A DNA stretch of 64,000 bases from PALSA-1296 sp038210275 (GTDB lineage Bacteria > Bacteroidota > Ignavibacteria > Palsa-1295): NCBI GenBank assembly GCA_038210275.1, contig JBBQWV010000020.1, positions 15,734 to 79,733 on the forward strand. Direction: 5' to 3'. Under the pieces are notes generated by a model that was not told where the DNA came from, ran no database searches, and saw nothing but the letters and a program-made list of their open reading frames with translations. The translations under genes were made by a program, and so were the position numbers. Of this stretch, positions 1-8,686 are shown in pieces. Within the stretch, counting starts at the first letter, position 1. Every line of letters starts with the position of its first letter.

Positions 1-400
1 AGTAGAGCTTGCATTGAGGTGGCGAAGATTGATGTAGAATGTTCCTGTGTTTTCAAGAACGACCACACGTCCTGTAGCGCCAGCAACGATACCCGTAAGA
101 TCAGCAGCAGCAGTGCTCGAGATCTGATAATAAGAATTTGCAACACCGACAATTAAATTGTTCTGTGTAGGAGTTGCGACGCTTACTGACGCAGAAGTAA
201 AGGCATGGGCGCCTAATGTCTGTGTGCCTGTCCAAGTATTTGCATGGGCAAGATCAATACCGAGTTGGTTCGAAGCGACTTTTAATGTTGCATCATATTT
301 TAAGATGTCGGCATTAAGTGTGCTTGCTGTTCCAAGATTGATTGCAGTCACCGCATGATTTCCTGCTGCTGCAGTTGCGCCGATCACGTTCGTACCGGCA
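1..400 (-). pseudogene. Continuation of fibre gene in shifted frame, cut by window edge
   Basis: On the minus strand, bases 400 down to 1 stay open in the frame shifted by one base from the gene at 314-1516. The reading continues the same repeat unit (AGTNVIGATAAAGNHAV, then NLGTASTLNADILKYDATL) and then enters a tip-like domain (YYQISSTAAADLTG, RVVVLENTGTFYINLRHL). That domain matches the C-terminal domain of the neighbouring fibre protein at 1566-2492. The shift lies at an extra A near base 400: 'ggcaaggtcc' here against 'tgcaggtcc' in the repeat copy 321 bp away. It is either a genuine frameshift in a decaying or phase-variable gene, or an assembly error. The true C-terminus lies outside the window. 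Confidence 0.75.
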
Positions 401-1516
401 AGGTCCGGTGATGTCTCCTGCGAGAGTAATTGCAGATGATGGATTAGCCCATGTTGCAACTCCGCTTGCATTTTCTGTAAGAACAAATCCTGCTGTCTGA
501 TTACCATCAACGTAAACAAATTTACCTGCACCAGTGATCGTTTGAGCACCAGTCCAGTTATTTGCGTGAGTAAGATCAATTCCAAGCTGATTGCCTGCAA
601 CCTTCAATGTTGCATCATACTTTAAGATGTCCGCATTCAAAGTACTTGCTGTACCCAGATTTATGGCAGTAACAGCGTGGTTACCTGCAGCTGCGGTTCC
701 GGCAATTACGTTCGTACCTGCAGGTCCGGTGATATCACCGGCAAGTGTAATCGCAGATGATGGGTTTGCCCATGTTGCAACACCGCTGGCATTTTCAGTA
801 AGAACAAAACCCGCCGTCTGATTACCATCAACGTAAATAAGTTTACCTGCTCCGGTGATCGTCTGAGCACCTGTCCAGTTATTTGCATGGGTAAGATCAA
901 TACCAAGCTGATTGCTTACAACCTTCAATGTTGCATCATACTTTAACGCGTCAGCATTTAATGAACTTGCTGTTCCGTTATTTAATCCACCGATGATATT
1001 ATTTCCCTGCGCGGCAGATGTCGGCAATGTTTGAACACCCGTCCAGGTGTTTGCATGAGTAAGATCAACACCGAGCTGATTCGCAGCAACCTTTAATGAG
1101 ACATCATATTTTAAGATGTCTGCTTTCAAAGAACTTGCTGTTCCAAGATTGATCGCTGTAACGGCGTCATTTCCTGCGGCTGCAGTGGCAGCAATAGTAT
1201 TTGCCCCTGCTGAACCAATGATGTCACCGGCGAGTGTGATGCCCGTTGATGGATTAGTCCACGAAAGAACTCCTGCTCCATCGGTCGTCAGCATATAGCC
1301 GCTCGTTCCTGCGGTCGCAGGAAATGTCAGCGTATAGGATGAGCCAAGAACCGGCGCTTGAATGGATATAGTATTTGTTGGTGATATGCTGCCGCTTGCA
1401 AGAACAAGTCTGGTAGCATAGTCAGACTTAAACGTCTGAGCATCTGCGTGTGAAGCAAACATCACTACAAGAGCGATGAAAGCGATCGTTATCTGTTTCG
1501 TACTGTTAGTTCTCAT
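314..1516 (-). CDS. Secreted repetitive tail-fibre-like protein (frameshifted)
   Basis: The protein starts with a signal peptide (MRTNSTKQITIAFIALVVMF, cleavage after ADAQ). A short module ending in SSYTLTFPATAG follows, then about three copies of a unit of exactly 107 codons (321 bp). Each unit contains ITLAGDITGPAGTNVI, AINLGTAS.LNADILKYDATL and QLGIDLTHANNWTGAQT. Such ITLAGD(V/I)TG repeats are common in phage tail fibres and in large secreted proteins of environmental Bacteroidota/Chlorobiota. The last 32 or so residues of this frame (from CRYERDRR) are out-of-frame readings of the same repeat, so coding really continues in another frame to base 1. It lies co-directional with the fibre genes at 1566, 3381, 5803 and 7046. 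A surface fibre role is inferred from architecture only. Confidence 0.75.
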   Translation of the reverse strand: MRTNSTKQITIAFIALVVMFASHADAQTFKSDYATRLVLASGSISPTNTISIQAPVLGSSYTLTFPATAGTSGYMLTTDGAGVLSWTNPSTGITLAGDIIGSAGANTIAATAAAGNDAVTAINLGTASSLKADILKYDVSLKVAANQLGVDLTHANTWTGVQTLPTSAAQGNNIIGGLNNGTASSLNADALKYDATLKVVSNQLGIDLTHANNWTGAQTITGAGKLIYVDGNQTAGFVLTENASGVATWANPSSAITLAGDITGPAGTNVIAGTAAAGNHAVTAINLGTASTLNADILKYDATLKVAGNQLGIDLTHANNWTGAQTITGAGKFVYVDGNQTAGFVLTENASGVATWANPSSAITLAGDITGPCRYERDRRNCSSRKSCGDCNQSWNSKHT

Positions 1517-1565
1517 TTGAGTGTTTGTTGAATATTGGCAGAATTTGCCAGTTAAGTAAAAAAAA

Positions 1566-2492
1566 TTAGTTGGTTGATATCATGGTCCAATGTCCGTCCG
1601 CAGCGTCAAATATAAATGTCGCTGAGCCTTTCGGGGCTAAGATCACATCGGTATTGCCCGGAAGATCAAATTGATTTCCCGAGGCAGAACTTCCATTCAG
1701 GCTTTTTAAGGTAATGGCGAATGATCCAACATTAATAAGGATCACCATTCTGCCATCATTAACTCCACTGGAATTTAAACCTGTTACATTCAGATCGGCG
1801 CTTGAACTGATGCGGAAATATGTTGCGGTTGAATTTAGAGTAAGATCATTAACAGGATTTACATTGAGTGACCCTGCTCCTATAAATTGAGAATTTGTGC
1901 TGACCGTTACCGTTGAGCCATTTGCGATCCATGAAAGATTGCCTGTTGCATCATTGGTTAATACCATCCCGCTGCTCGATGCCTGTGTAGTTGGCCATGA
2001 GTAGGGGATATTATTGACCTGTGTGATATTTCCGTTGTTATCAACTTGGAATTGATTTGCAGAGCCGATGGAAACTGTGCCTGTTGGGCTGATGGACATT
2101 CTCACATTCGCAAGTCCATTGGTAATAAATTGAAGTTCTTTATTATCAAGAGTTCCAAGTTGATTCTTCGTAGAGGCTCCGATCGTATTTCCGCCAAGCT
2201 CCCATGCAGAGATGTTTGCAAATGGATTATTGATCCAGGACATATTGCCGTTTGCATCAGTTACTAAATAACTTATCGCAGTAGATGGGGGAGTGTTCGG
2301 AAAATGAAGCTGATAGGAAGATGTAAGCGGGGAATTAAGATCCCACTGAAGTGTCCGACCTGAACTTGTTCCATCGTCAATCTGGAACGCCCTTGCACCG
2401 AAAGTACGGGGAAGCACTTGAGCATCTAATTTGCCGCAAGCAAAAAAGATGATCATAAAAAAGGCAATTGCCATTCTTTCTTTTACAAACAT
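1566..2492 (-). CDS. Secreted fibre-like protein with GARAF-DDGT N-terminal module
   Basis: 308 residues. The signal peptide (hydrophobic residues ~7-20) ends in DAQ. The mature N-terminus LPRTFGARAFQIDDGTSSG, with a YQLHFPNTPP strand about 25 residues on, is nearly the same as in the protein at 7046-7810, so the two share an N-terminal module. The middle contains NQLGTLDNKELQFITNGLANVRM, split in tail-fibre style, and VSIGSANQFQVDNNGN. The C-terminal ~90 residues (from YFRISSSADLNVTG to GHWTMISTN) form a tip-like domain also found at the end of the adjacent frameshifted gene. No enzyme motif is visible. The likely role is a short extracellular fibre or adhesin; this is an inference. Confidence 0.8.
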   Translation of the reverse strand: MFVKERMAIAFFMIIFFACGKLDAQVLPRTFGARAFQIDDGTSSGRTLQWDLNSPLTSSYQLHFPNTPPSTAISYLVTDANGNMSWINNPFANISAWELGGNTIGASTKNQLGTLDNKELQFITNGLANVRMSISPTGTVSIGSANQFQVDNNGNITQVNNIPYSWPTTQASSSGMVLTNDATGNLSWIANGSTVTVSTNSQFIGAGSLNVNPVNDLTLNSTATYFRISSSADLNVTGLNSSGVNDGRMVILINVGSFAITLKSLNGSSASGNQFDLPGNTDVILAPKGSATFIFDAADGHWTMISTN

Positions 2493-2883
2493 AAATCTTA
2501 TTCAAAGCGCATTCCGCAGACGGGTAGCGTCTGGACAAAATGCGAGCCTTGCTAAATCAAGGGTTGATATATTTGACTTTGGCAAACACCGATAGCCATG
2601 GGGTGCTATCGAGATAATACAAACTAAAATTTAGCAATAGACACGTATAGTGTGGGGGGGGTAAAACAATTTCTATACTTAGTGCTGCTTTCAGGTTCAA
2701 AAAACTTTGAATCTTACTCTTTAGTTCATAAGTCCGCGTAAGTCAAATTTACCAATTCAAAAAAAATAGAATCAGTTTTCCCGTGGTATGGGCTTTTCAG
2801 TCAATTAAACGAGGTCAAATCCCACAAAATTCCACAAACCCCCATTATTCCCACATTTATTATGTGAAGAACCTTAGTTGATC

Positions 2884-2961
2884 GTCATTCTGAGAGTAGC
2901 TAAGAACCTCACTTTCTCGTAGTACTGAAATTTTGAGATTCGTTGCTGCGCTCAGAATGAC
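2884..2961. repeat. REP-like inverted repeat
   Basis: An 11-bp perfect terminal inverted repeat, GTCATTCTGAG (2884-2894) and CTCAGAATGAC (2951-2961), brackets ~56 bp with weaker internal complementarity. The GTCATT...AATGAC ends resemble the larger elements at 15625-15735 and 17910-18042, so this is one of three REP-like intergenic hairpins in the window. Confidence 0.65.
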
Positions 2962-3299
2962 ACATTTATTGAGTCAAATATCATAATGGGGGGGGTAGAG
3001 GACTCAGACGTTTAAAAAAAACAGCACCGATATCTTTTGTGATGATATCGGCGCTGATATTCAAGGGAGGGTGTGTTTGCCTTATTTCAAAATTGTGGTT
3101 GTTCTTTTAATTTCAGAAATCTATTCCAAAGTCTTTCAAACAAGATGGAATCTGCAGGGACCAACGAAACAGCGTCGGCTTTAACGAATTGCTGTTCGAT
3201 GGTCCTGCAAAAACCAAAGTCCGTGATTTATACTGCGAGTGCCGGGGCAAGGGTCGGCTCGAAGTGATCAACGAACAGAGTATTGGCTTGTGGAAAATC

Positions 3300-3353
3300 T
3301 AAAAAAGTGTTGAGTTTTGAATTTTGAGTTCTGGATTCAAAACTCAAAACTCG
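3300..3353 (-). terminator. Heptamer-repeat hairpin terminator
   Basis: Six consecutive 7-bp units from 3310 to 3351 (TTGAGTT, TTGAATT, TTGAGTT, CTGGATT, then two CAAAACT) fold into a hairpin with arms GAGTTTTGAAT (3312-3322) and ATTCAAAACTC (3335-3345). Read on the minus strand, a run of six T follows (3306-3301). It sits just past the stop of the fibre gene at 3381-5537 and is the likely terminator. It is also one of the STRR-like repeats described in the findings. Confidence 0.6.
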
Positions 3354-3380
3354 TTATTGAAACGAAAAGATCTCGATGTT

Positions 3381-5537
3381 TTAATTAGATGAGCGCCCTG
3401 TTTCTGCCCATCCTGCCCCATCCCAGATTAAAGAAAGTGTAGAATGAGAGCTACTTGGAACAAAATTTCCAGCTAACTCTAAATTCCCTCCGTCAGTGAA
3501 TTGAAATTGATGCGTGGCATCAAGTGATTCACACTGAACGATGAGTATCTGTCCATCCTGAGAACCACTCGAGAGTGAAATCGTATAAGTTGCCGCAGTA
3601 GCATCATGTGTTATTCTTAGATAACTCCTATTCCCAACAGTAACCGTCGTATTCGCAGTGATCGTTGACGTACCAGGTCTTGCGCCAATAGCTCCATCGA
3701 CATCAAGTCTGATGTTCGGCGAATTGGTACCGATTGCAACATCACCGCTATGATCAATAAAGATTCTCTGAATTATTGACGACCCATTGCTGGTGTTTAT
3801 TGCAACATGATTTGAGATACCACTGGCCGTGGGAGCCCCATCAGCGACGAAATCAATTTGACCGACTTCAACGTATGATCCATTGAAATAACCTCTCCAT
3901 TTAAATCCGCCAAGGTCATCGCCAGATTGAATATCAGCCGGTGAAGTGATTGTACCACGCGCACGTGTGGTAACGAACTCTCCGCCGTGAGAAGTAGTAT
4001 TATTAAATGTGCTTAGAATGATATCGTTCGCAGCGTCGTTATCTTCTTGGCTGGCAACATGGAGAATGGTCGTTGGTGCTGATAACCCTATACCTGTATA
4101 ACCACTCGATGCAATCCGAAGCCTTTCAGCATTATTTGTGAAGAATTCGATCGGTTGCGCAGTCGTAGTATTCGTTGTTGCAATCACCATTGGCTGTGTG
4201 TTGGTTGTGCCAATAAAATTTCCGGTTGTTCCGTTATAGGCTGTGCTGGTATTATTTCCTAAAAGGAGCCAGTCGGTTGAACCTAAACTCGGAATATCGG
4301 CAGCAACAAGATAGCGAAATGTTGGAGCAGTCCCTGCACCCGATCCTGGTCCAGCAAATACCAAATTCGCATTTTGTGTATTTAATGAAGTTGTCAATGT
4401 TCCGCTTGAGGTGACAGGAGAATTTGATACGGTAAAAATTGAAGGCATTGTTAATCCGACACTTGTTACCGTTCCACTGCCACCTGATGCTGATAAAACA
4501 CCGAGAGAAGACATCGCAAGTCCTGCACCGAGCGTGATCTCGCCGATAGCCCCTGCGCTTGAAGAATTACGTCCAAGCAGTACACTTGCTGCCGATGTGT
4601 TCTGCATTTTTCCATACGTTACGGCATTGTTTGCAATTAATGTTCCGAGCGTTCCGGCAACTGTTGTCACGTCTCCGGTCAATGCGGGGAATCGAGCGGC
4701 TGCAAGAGTGCCTGTCGCGTTTGAACCTGAAAGATTAATCGGATTGGCAGTGATGACCTGTCCTGCAAGCGATAAATAATTTTCTCCGGCGAGTGATATT
4801 CCAGAAATCCAGCTTAAACTTCCCGTCGTCGTGCTCGAAAGTACTAGTCCGTTTGAAGCTGGGAAAGCAAGTGATTGCAGATCGCCTGTTGCATCGGTTG
4901 CAAACATAACTCGTCCGGTTGTTCCTGTCGCGCTTGCAAGAGAAGCAAAACGAACATTCGAAGTGCCGGCTGTTCCTTTTACATGAAGAAGTTTACCTGA
5001 TGTCGGAGTAAGTCCGATGCCAAGTTCGCCCGCAGATGTTAGACGCATCTTCTCTGCGTTGTTCGTAAAAAATTCGATTGGTTGCGGAGTAAGAATATTT
5101 GTAGTCGCAAGAACAAGCGGCTGGCTATTCGTGGTACCTAAGAAATTTCCAAGTAGTCCATTATATCCTAACGTGACTGCATTTCCTGTCAGATCCCATT
5201 CAATAAGTCCTGAGAGAAGAGTTGAAAGTGTTGTCCATACCGGCAATCCGCCAGTAAATGACAATACTTGTCCGTTACTTCCGGCTGGCAGCCAAGAATT
5301 CTGACCGATGCCATCGCTCGAAAAGAGTAAAGCACCTGCAGCTGGAACGGCTGATGGAAAGCGGAAATTATAATTTGACGCAAATCCACCTGTAGGTCCG
5401 CTGATTGTAAGAACGTGACTGCTCGCATCCTGCAAGCGAATGCCGTTCATTGACTGCTGACCAAATGCGCTTTGCGCAAAAGCAAGCACGATGAACATCG
5501 GCAAAAGCACTGATCTGTTTTTCATAAAGTTCTTCAT
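3381..5537 (-). CDS. Large secreted tail-fibre-like protein
   Basis: 718 residues with the start at MKNFMKNRSVLL; the frame is open 95 codons further upstream, but that part has no signal peptide and reads as spacer. The signal peptide is hydrophobic to SAFGQ. A short N-terminal module (NGIRLQDASSHVLTISG, then NYNFRFPSAVPAAG) precedes two copies of a block with NFLGTTNSQPLV and PIEFFTNNAEKMR, joined by VTSVGLTMPSIFTVSNSPVT repeats typical of phage tail fibres. The centre also holds a G-E-[FL]-T beta-rich segment (ILSTFNNTTSHGGEFVT). The C-terminal ~75 residues (SYLRITHDATAATYTISL ... LSLIWDGAGWAETGRSSN) form a tip domain. Residues EFFTNNAE(K/R)(M/L)R are a signature for this family in environmental FCB genomes. 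Surface location is inferred. Confidence 0.8.
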   Translation of the reverse strand: MKNFMKNRSVLLPMFIVLAFAQSAFGQQSMNGIRLQDASSHVLTISGPTGGFASNYNFRFPSAVPAAGALLFSSDGIGQNSWLPAGSNGQVLSFTGGLPVWTTLSTLLSGLIEWDLTGNAVTLGYNGLLGNFLGTTNSQPLVLATTNILTPQPIEFFTNNAEKMRLTSAGELGIGLTPTSGKLLHVKGTAGTSNVRFASLASATGTTGRVMFATDATGDLQSLAFPASNGLVLSSTTTGSLSWISGISLAGENYLSLAGQVITANPINLSGSNATGTLAAARFPALTGDVTTVAGTLGTLIANNAVTYGKMQNTSAASVLLGRNSSSAGAIGEITLGAGLAMSSLGVLSASGGSGTVTSVGLTMPSIFTVSNSPVTSSGTLTTSLNTQNANLVFAGPGSGAGTAPTFRYLVAADIPSLGSTDWLLLGNNTSTAYNGTTGNFIGTTNTQPMVIATTNTTTAQPIEFFTNNAERLRIASSGYTGIGLSAPTTILHVASQEDNDAANDIILSTFNNTTSHGGEFVTTRARGTITSPADIQSGDDLGGFKWRGYFNGSYVEVGQIDFVADGAPTASGISNHVAINTSNGSSIIQRIFIDHSGDVAIGTNSPNIRLDVDGAIGARPGTSTITANTTVTVGNRSYLRITHDATAATYTISLSSGSQDGQILIVQCESLDATHQFQFTDGGNLELAGNFVPSSSHSTLSLIWDGAGWAETGRSSN

Positions 5538-5734
5538 AATTTCTATCTTTGTTTTTAGCATTCTGTTTGAGCTTTTATCAAATAGCTCGGAAAAAATAGA
5601 GTACCTGCTCAGAGGGCCAAGGCAGCAGATACTCCTTCCCATGTAACAATACAAACTTGTAGTTTCAGAATGCATACTCAAAAAAAATCTTAAAAAAATT
5701 AAACGACGTTCCTGACAAAATGCTTGAAAAATTT

Positions 5735-5775
5735 GGTACCTGCATCCTGCATTAGAATGCAGGTACCTCTTCGTT
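5735..5775 (-). terminator. Rho-independent terminator
   Basis: A perfect 11-bp inverted repeat, GGTACCTGCAT (5735-5745) and ATGCAGGTACC (5757-5767). On the minus strand it is followed by AAATTTTTC. It lies just beyond the stop of the fibre gene at 5803-6966. Confidence 0.7.
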
Positions 5776-5802
5776 TTTCGCGAAGCTGTGTATTTACTTA
5801 AC

Positions 5803-6966
5803 TTAGTTTTGGAAAGAGACAAGCGCTGTGCTTCCTGCAGTCGGATATCCTGAGATCACGAAATCAAATGTGTTCAAAACAGTATTGATATTCGTTACCG
5901 TAGCAGTGATAGGATAACCACCGGCTTCGAGGATAGTGATGTTGACAACTGATGTCGCTGAAAATGTGAATCCTGCCGGAGCAGCATTTGCTGTATAGCT
6001 GACTGCAGCTGCGTTCAAGTTGACACGCGCCTTGTTCATACCATTTGCATTCGATGAAATGGTGATCGAACCCGCTCCATTAGTGATGCTGATTCCAGAA
6101 CCGGCAGTGATCGTTGCTGCAACCGGTGCTGCACCTGTTGATCCAATAATGATCTGACCGTTCGTCAATGACTGTGAAGTCAATGCGGTACCGGCTGCAT
6201 TGCTGACGATAACTGCATTTCCTGTGAAGGAAGTAGAGCCTGTTCCGCCGCGTGCTACAGCAAGTGTACCGGTGGTAATTTTGCTTGCATCAAGATTCGG
6301 AATCATTGAAGCGCTGAATGTACCTGTCGTGATCTTGCTTGCATCGAGGCTCGGAACATCATTTGCAGTCATTGTGCGGAATGAAGGAGCTCCAGGAGCG
6401 CCATCAGGTGATGCGAATATTTTATTCGCAGTCTGGCTTGCCCATGCTGCAGTCAATGTACCGGTTGTTGTTACCGGAGAATTTGAAACGGTCAACTCCG
6501 CAGGTAATGCTAAGCCGACTGATGTGACAGGCGATCCCCATGACGATGTCGTACCGTTGGTGGTAAGAAATTTACCGCTGTTACCGCCCTGACTTGGAAG
6601 AAGATTTGTAAGAGCACCGATTGCTGTTGCAGATCCCGTACCGCCGTTAGCGATCGGAAGAATGCTTGCACCGATATCGGTTGTAAGATCAATAGCGCTT
6701 ACGACGACATTTCCGGCATTAGCGCCGAATGCTGCAATTTTCATAAATCCATTTGTTGTCGGCTGAACAAAGTTCAACGTGACATCAGAAGTATATGGTG
6801 TTGTGTTGCTGGCTTTGAGACTTAATCCCATTGCCGGTGAAACTGCGCCGCCCTGCTGAAGCTTTACGCCTCCGGCAAATGGTGCAGTCATTTGTGCCTG
6901 TGCTGAAAAAGCAAAGAAGCTTCCAAGCATAAGTACGAGTGTTGATTTGATGATAAGTGCTTTCAT
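5803..6966 (-). CDS. Secreted tail-fibre-like protein with DASKITTGT repeats
   Basis: 387 residues. The signal peptide (MKALIIKSTLVLMLGSFFAF) ends AQAQ. The N-terminal module has LQQGGAVSPAMGLSLKAS and a strand DVTLNFVQPTTNGFM. The shaft carries PIANGGTGSAT and VARGGTGST motifs, SVGLALPAELTVSNSPVTTT, and two LDASKITTGT repeats. These are classic phage long-tail-fibre sequences, here behind a signal peptide. The C-terminal domain (VNLNAAAVSYTANAAPAGF to ISGYPTAGSTALVSFQN) is related to the end of the protein at 7046-7810. A homopolymer of ten A lies immediately upstream of the start codon. A surface fibre or adhesin is likely by architecture; no catalytic motif was seen. Confidence 0.8.
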   Translation of the reverse strand: MKALIIKSTLVLMLGSFFAFSAQAQMTAPFAGGVKLQQGGAVSPAMGLSLKASNTTPYTSDVTLNFVQPTTNGFMKIAAFGANAGNVVVSAIDLTTDIGASILPIANGGTGSATAIGALTNLLPSQGGNSGKFLTTNGTTSSWGSPVTSVGLALPAELTVSNSPVTTTGTLTAAWASQTANKIFASPDGAPGAPSFRTMTANDVPSLDASKITTGTFSASMIPNLDASKITTGTLAVARGGTGSTSFTGNAVIVSNAAGTALTSQSLTNGQIIIGSTGAAPVAATITAGSGISITNGAGSITISSNANGMNKARVNLNAAAVSYTANAAPAGFTFSATSVVNITILEAGGYPITATVTNINTVLNTFDFVISGYPTAGSTALVSFQN

Positions 6967-7045
6967 GGTTTTTTTTTTAGTGTTATTAGATACTGTGGCT
7001 ATAATTTCCCATGGCGGAGAAATTATTTTATTGTTGATAAAAATT

Positions 7046-7810
7046 TTAGTTGATAACTAAATAATTCAAACTTCCTGTGGCTGTCGGGTAAAAACCCGAG
7101 AAGATAATAGTAAATCCTACTCCCGGCAATAATTGCTCGACTGAAACTTGAGCCGTTTGCCCTGCCGGATCAATGATCGACAGTAAGACATTCGATGTCG
7201 CTGTGACAGCGCTATAGTTGATCGTCATCCTGAGCATATTCTGCGGAATAGGAATTGATCCTGAATATTTATTTGGTCCTGATCCACTGAGCTGATTGGC
7301 AATGACAATGCCGCCATCGTTCGGTCCGAGTGTTGCGCCGTTTCCTACGATAATATTTGTTCCGGGTTGGATCGTACCGCTGGTGATCTGACTTGCTGAG
7401 ATCGTTAGTGAAGAGGGAATGTAGCTGATATATTCCGGCATTCCATTTTCAATTCCTAAAATACTTCCTTCTGGTCCCGGTGTCATTGGTGTAGCAAGGC
7501 TTTGAGCGTTACCGCACCAGATATTTCCCGGAGCAAGCGCAGGCATTATTGATGTAGACCAATCGATATTGCCGCTTTCATCTACTGTCAGGAAGTTGAG
7601 TCCGCTGATTGGCGGCTTCGATGGAAAGTGTAATGAATAGGAATAGTCAAGTCCTGAAGTGACATCCAAACTCAGGGTTTTTCCTGATCTCGTACCGTCA
7701 TCCATAGCAAAAGCTCGTGCACCGAACGTGCGGGGTAACAGTTGCTGAGCCTCGGTTTTCGCGACGGCAAATAATAACATACAAGCGATGACAACGTGTC
7801 TCGTTTTCAT
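7046..7810 (-). CDS. Short secreted fibre-like protein, GARAF-DDGT module
   Basis: 254 residues. The signal peptide is MKTRHVVIACMLLFAVAKTEAQ. The mature N-terminus LPRTFGARAFAMDDGTRSG plus YSLHFPSKPP is the same module as in the protein at 1566-2492. There is a short shaft (GNGATLGPNDGGIVIANQLSG) with one SASQITSGTI tail-fibre motif. The C-terminal domain ends FTIIFSGFYPTATGSLNYLV and resembles the end of the 5803-6966 protein. So one protein combines the N-module of one neighbour with the C-module of another, which points to module shuffling in the cluster. Function unknown; extracellular. Confidence 0.8.
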   Translation of the reverse strand: MKTRHVVIACMLLFAVAKTEAQQLLPRTFGARAFAMDDGTRSGKTLSLDVTSGLDYSYSLHFPSKPPISGLNFLTVDESGNIDWSTSIMPALAPGNIWCGNAQSLATPMTPGPEGSILGIENGMPEYISYIPSSLTISASQITSGTIQPGTNIIVGNGATLGPNDGGIVIANQLSGSGPNKYSGSIPIPQNMLRMTINYSAVTATSNVLLSIIDPAGQTAQVSVEQLLPGVGFTIIFSGFYPTATGSLNYLVIN

Positions 7811-8476
7811 ATTGGCAAATAATGTAATAACGCGCTGCTAAGTTGTGGCTAAAGCAGTTTCTTGTTGATTTTCCCGATGGCATTCAATTCCGTGGCGCGG
7901 AAGAAAATGATTTTTTTTAGTGATCGGTCAAATAATGTAAAAACAGCACAGAACAAAACGTGAAACTACCTTGCCCGTGGAGGCATAGCAGTTTCGTAGA
8001 ATCTTTTTAACTATTTCCAATATGTGTCCCATATGTGTCCCATGGCAGGGGCAGATTCCTTGAGACCTCACATGGTCTTCAAGTATTACTTGGAAATAAG
8101 GCATTATCTAATGAGGGGGCAAACCCTAGAAATGCAAACTAATTTTCAATGTCGTTTTCTGCTTTCCTTAATTCCGGAAGCTTTTTGGCTCCGAGAAATT
8201 TCGGTCACAAAAAACGATGTGTTTGTTGTTGACGATGCAAAAATACCAACTGAAAAGAAAAAAAACAAGTCGTATTTTAGCAATAACTTAGTTGAAGTAA
8301 GATATATGCCGTTTGGAGTACAGAATCGCAATAAATAGAATGAAGAATGTTGAATTATGTGGTATAATGGGCAATTATGTGGATAAGTGCTCAAATTAAT
8401 TCCAAGCATTTTCACTCAAATGTTTCAAGAAATCCGTGAAAATCCGTTCAATCTGAGTGCCATTCTCCTCTCTTCC

Positions 8477-8577
8477 GACTAATAACTAACGACTGACTCA
8501 CCGAACCTACCCGAACTAAATACATCCCCGATGAAAGACCTTAGCTTAAAGCTTAAACTTCAAAGCTTAAATAAGAA
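8477..8577. repeat. Two heptanucleotide-period repeat tracts (STRR-like)
   Basis: Tract one (8477-8515) runs in 7-bp steps with units GACTAAT, AACTAAC, GACTGAC. Tract two (8536-8577) has AGACCTT, then AGCTTAA three times with one ACTTCAA between, then ATAAGAA. The period is exactly seven, and unit sequences differ between tracts. Confidence 0.65.
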
Positions 8578-8590
8578 GGGAAAACTGGCT

Positions 8591-8642
8591 GTGTGCAGAG
8601 CGATGTTGATGAATTATATAGAGTTACAGACCAACTTTTGGG
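8591..8642 (+). repeat. Dispersed element A, copy 1
   Basis: A ~51-bp sequence beginning GTGTGCAGAGCGATGTTGAT and ending CCAACTTTTGG. It matches the reverse complement of 62885-62935 at all but about three positions. Four further copies lie at 34346, 62885, 63021 and 63180. It is not coding, and no terminal inverted repeats are visible. Confidence 0.8.
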
Positions 8643-8686
8643 AATTGGACGCAAGTTATAAGTAGGTATGTGGGAAATAAGTTTGG

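Larger units (their letters stand above)
2493..3380. other. 888-bp intergenic region
   Basis: No convincing gene. It contains two G-tracts (near 2655 and 2990), a REP-like inverted repeat at 2884-2961, an AT-rich stretch, and at its right end a heptamer-repeat hairpin terminator (3300-3353) for the fibre gene on the minus strand. A 64-codon plus-strand reading at 3073-3267 has no homology or start context to support it. Confidence 0.6.
7811..8686. other. Intergenic region with heptamer repeats and element A
   Basis: 876 bp. A plus-strand reading at 8024-8338 and a minus-strand reading at 8146-8415 overlap each other and lack signals, so neither is called. The region holds a tandem 'atatgtgtccc' duplication (~8020-8041), two heptamer-repeat tracts (8477-8515 and 8536-8577) and one copy of dispersed element A (8591-8642). 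Confidence 0.55.

Noticed and set aside
2640..3000. Phase-variable poly-G tracts
   Set aside because: The G-runs near 2655 and 2990 are in a spacer, not in a reading frame or at a promoter that can be recognised.
3073..3267. 64-codon plus-strand reading frame
   Set aside because: No signal, domain or start context; lies in a spacer with a REP-like repeat and a terminator.
4411..4779. 122-codon plus-strand frame rich in Pro, Val and Ala
   Set aside because: It is the antisense shadow of the Gly/Ser/Thr-rich fibre gene; similar shadows at 6200-6592, 20431-20763, 22993-23937 and 30103-30633 were rejected for the same reason.
8024..8415. Overlapping readings on both strands (104 and 89 codons)
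   Set aside because: They overlap in opposite directions, contain repeats at the start, and have no recognisable features.
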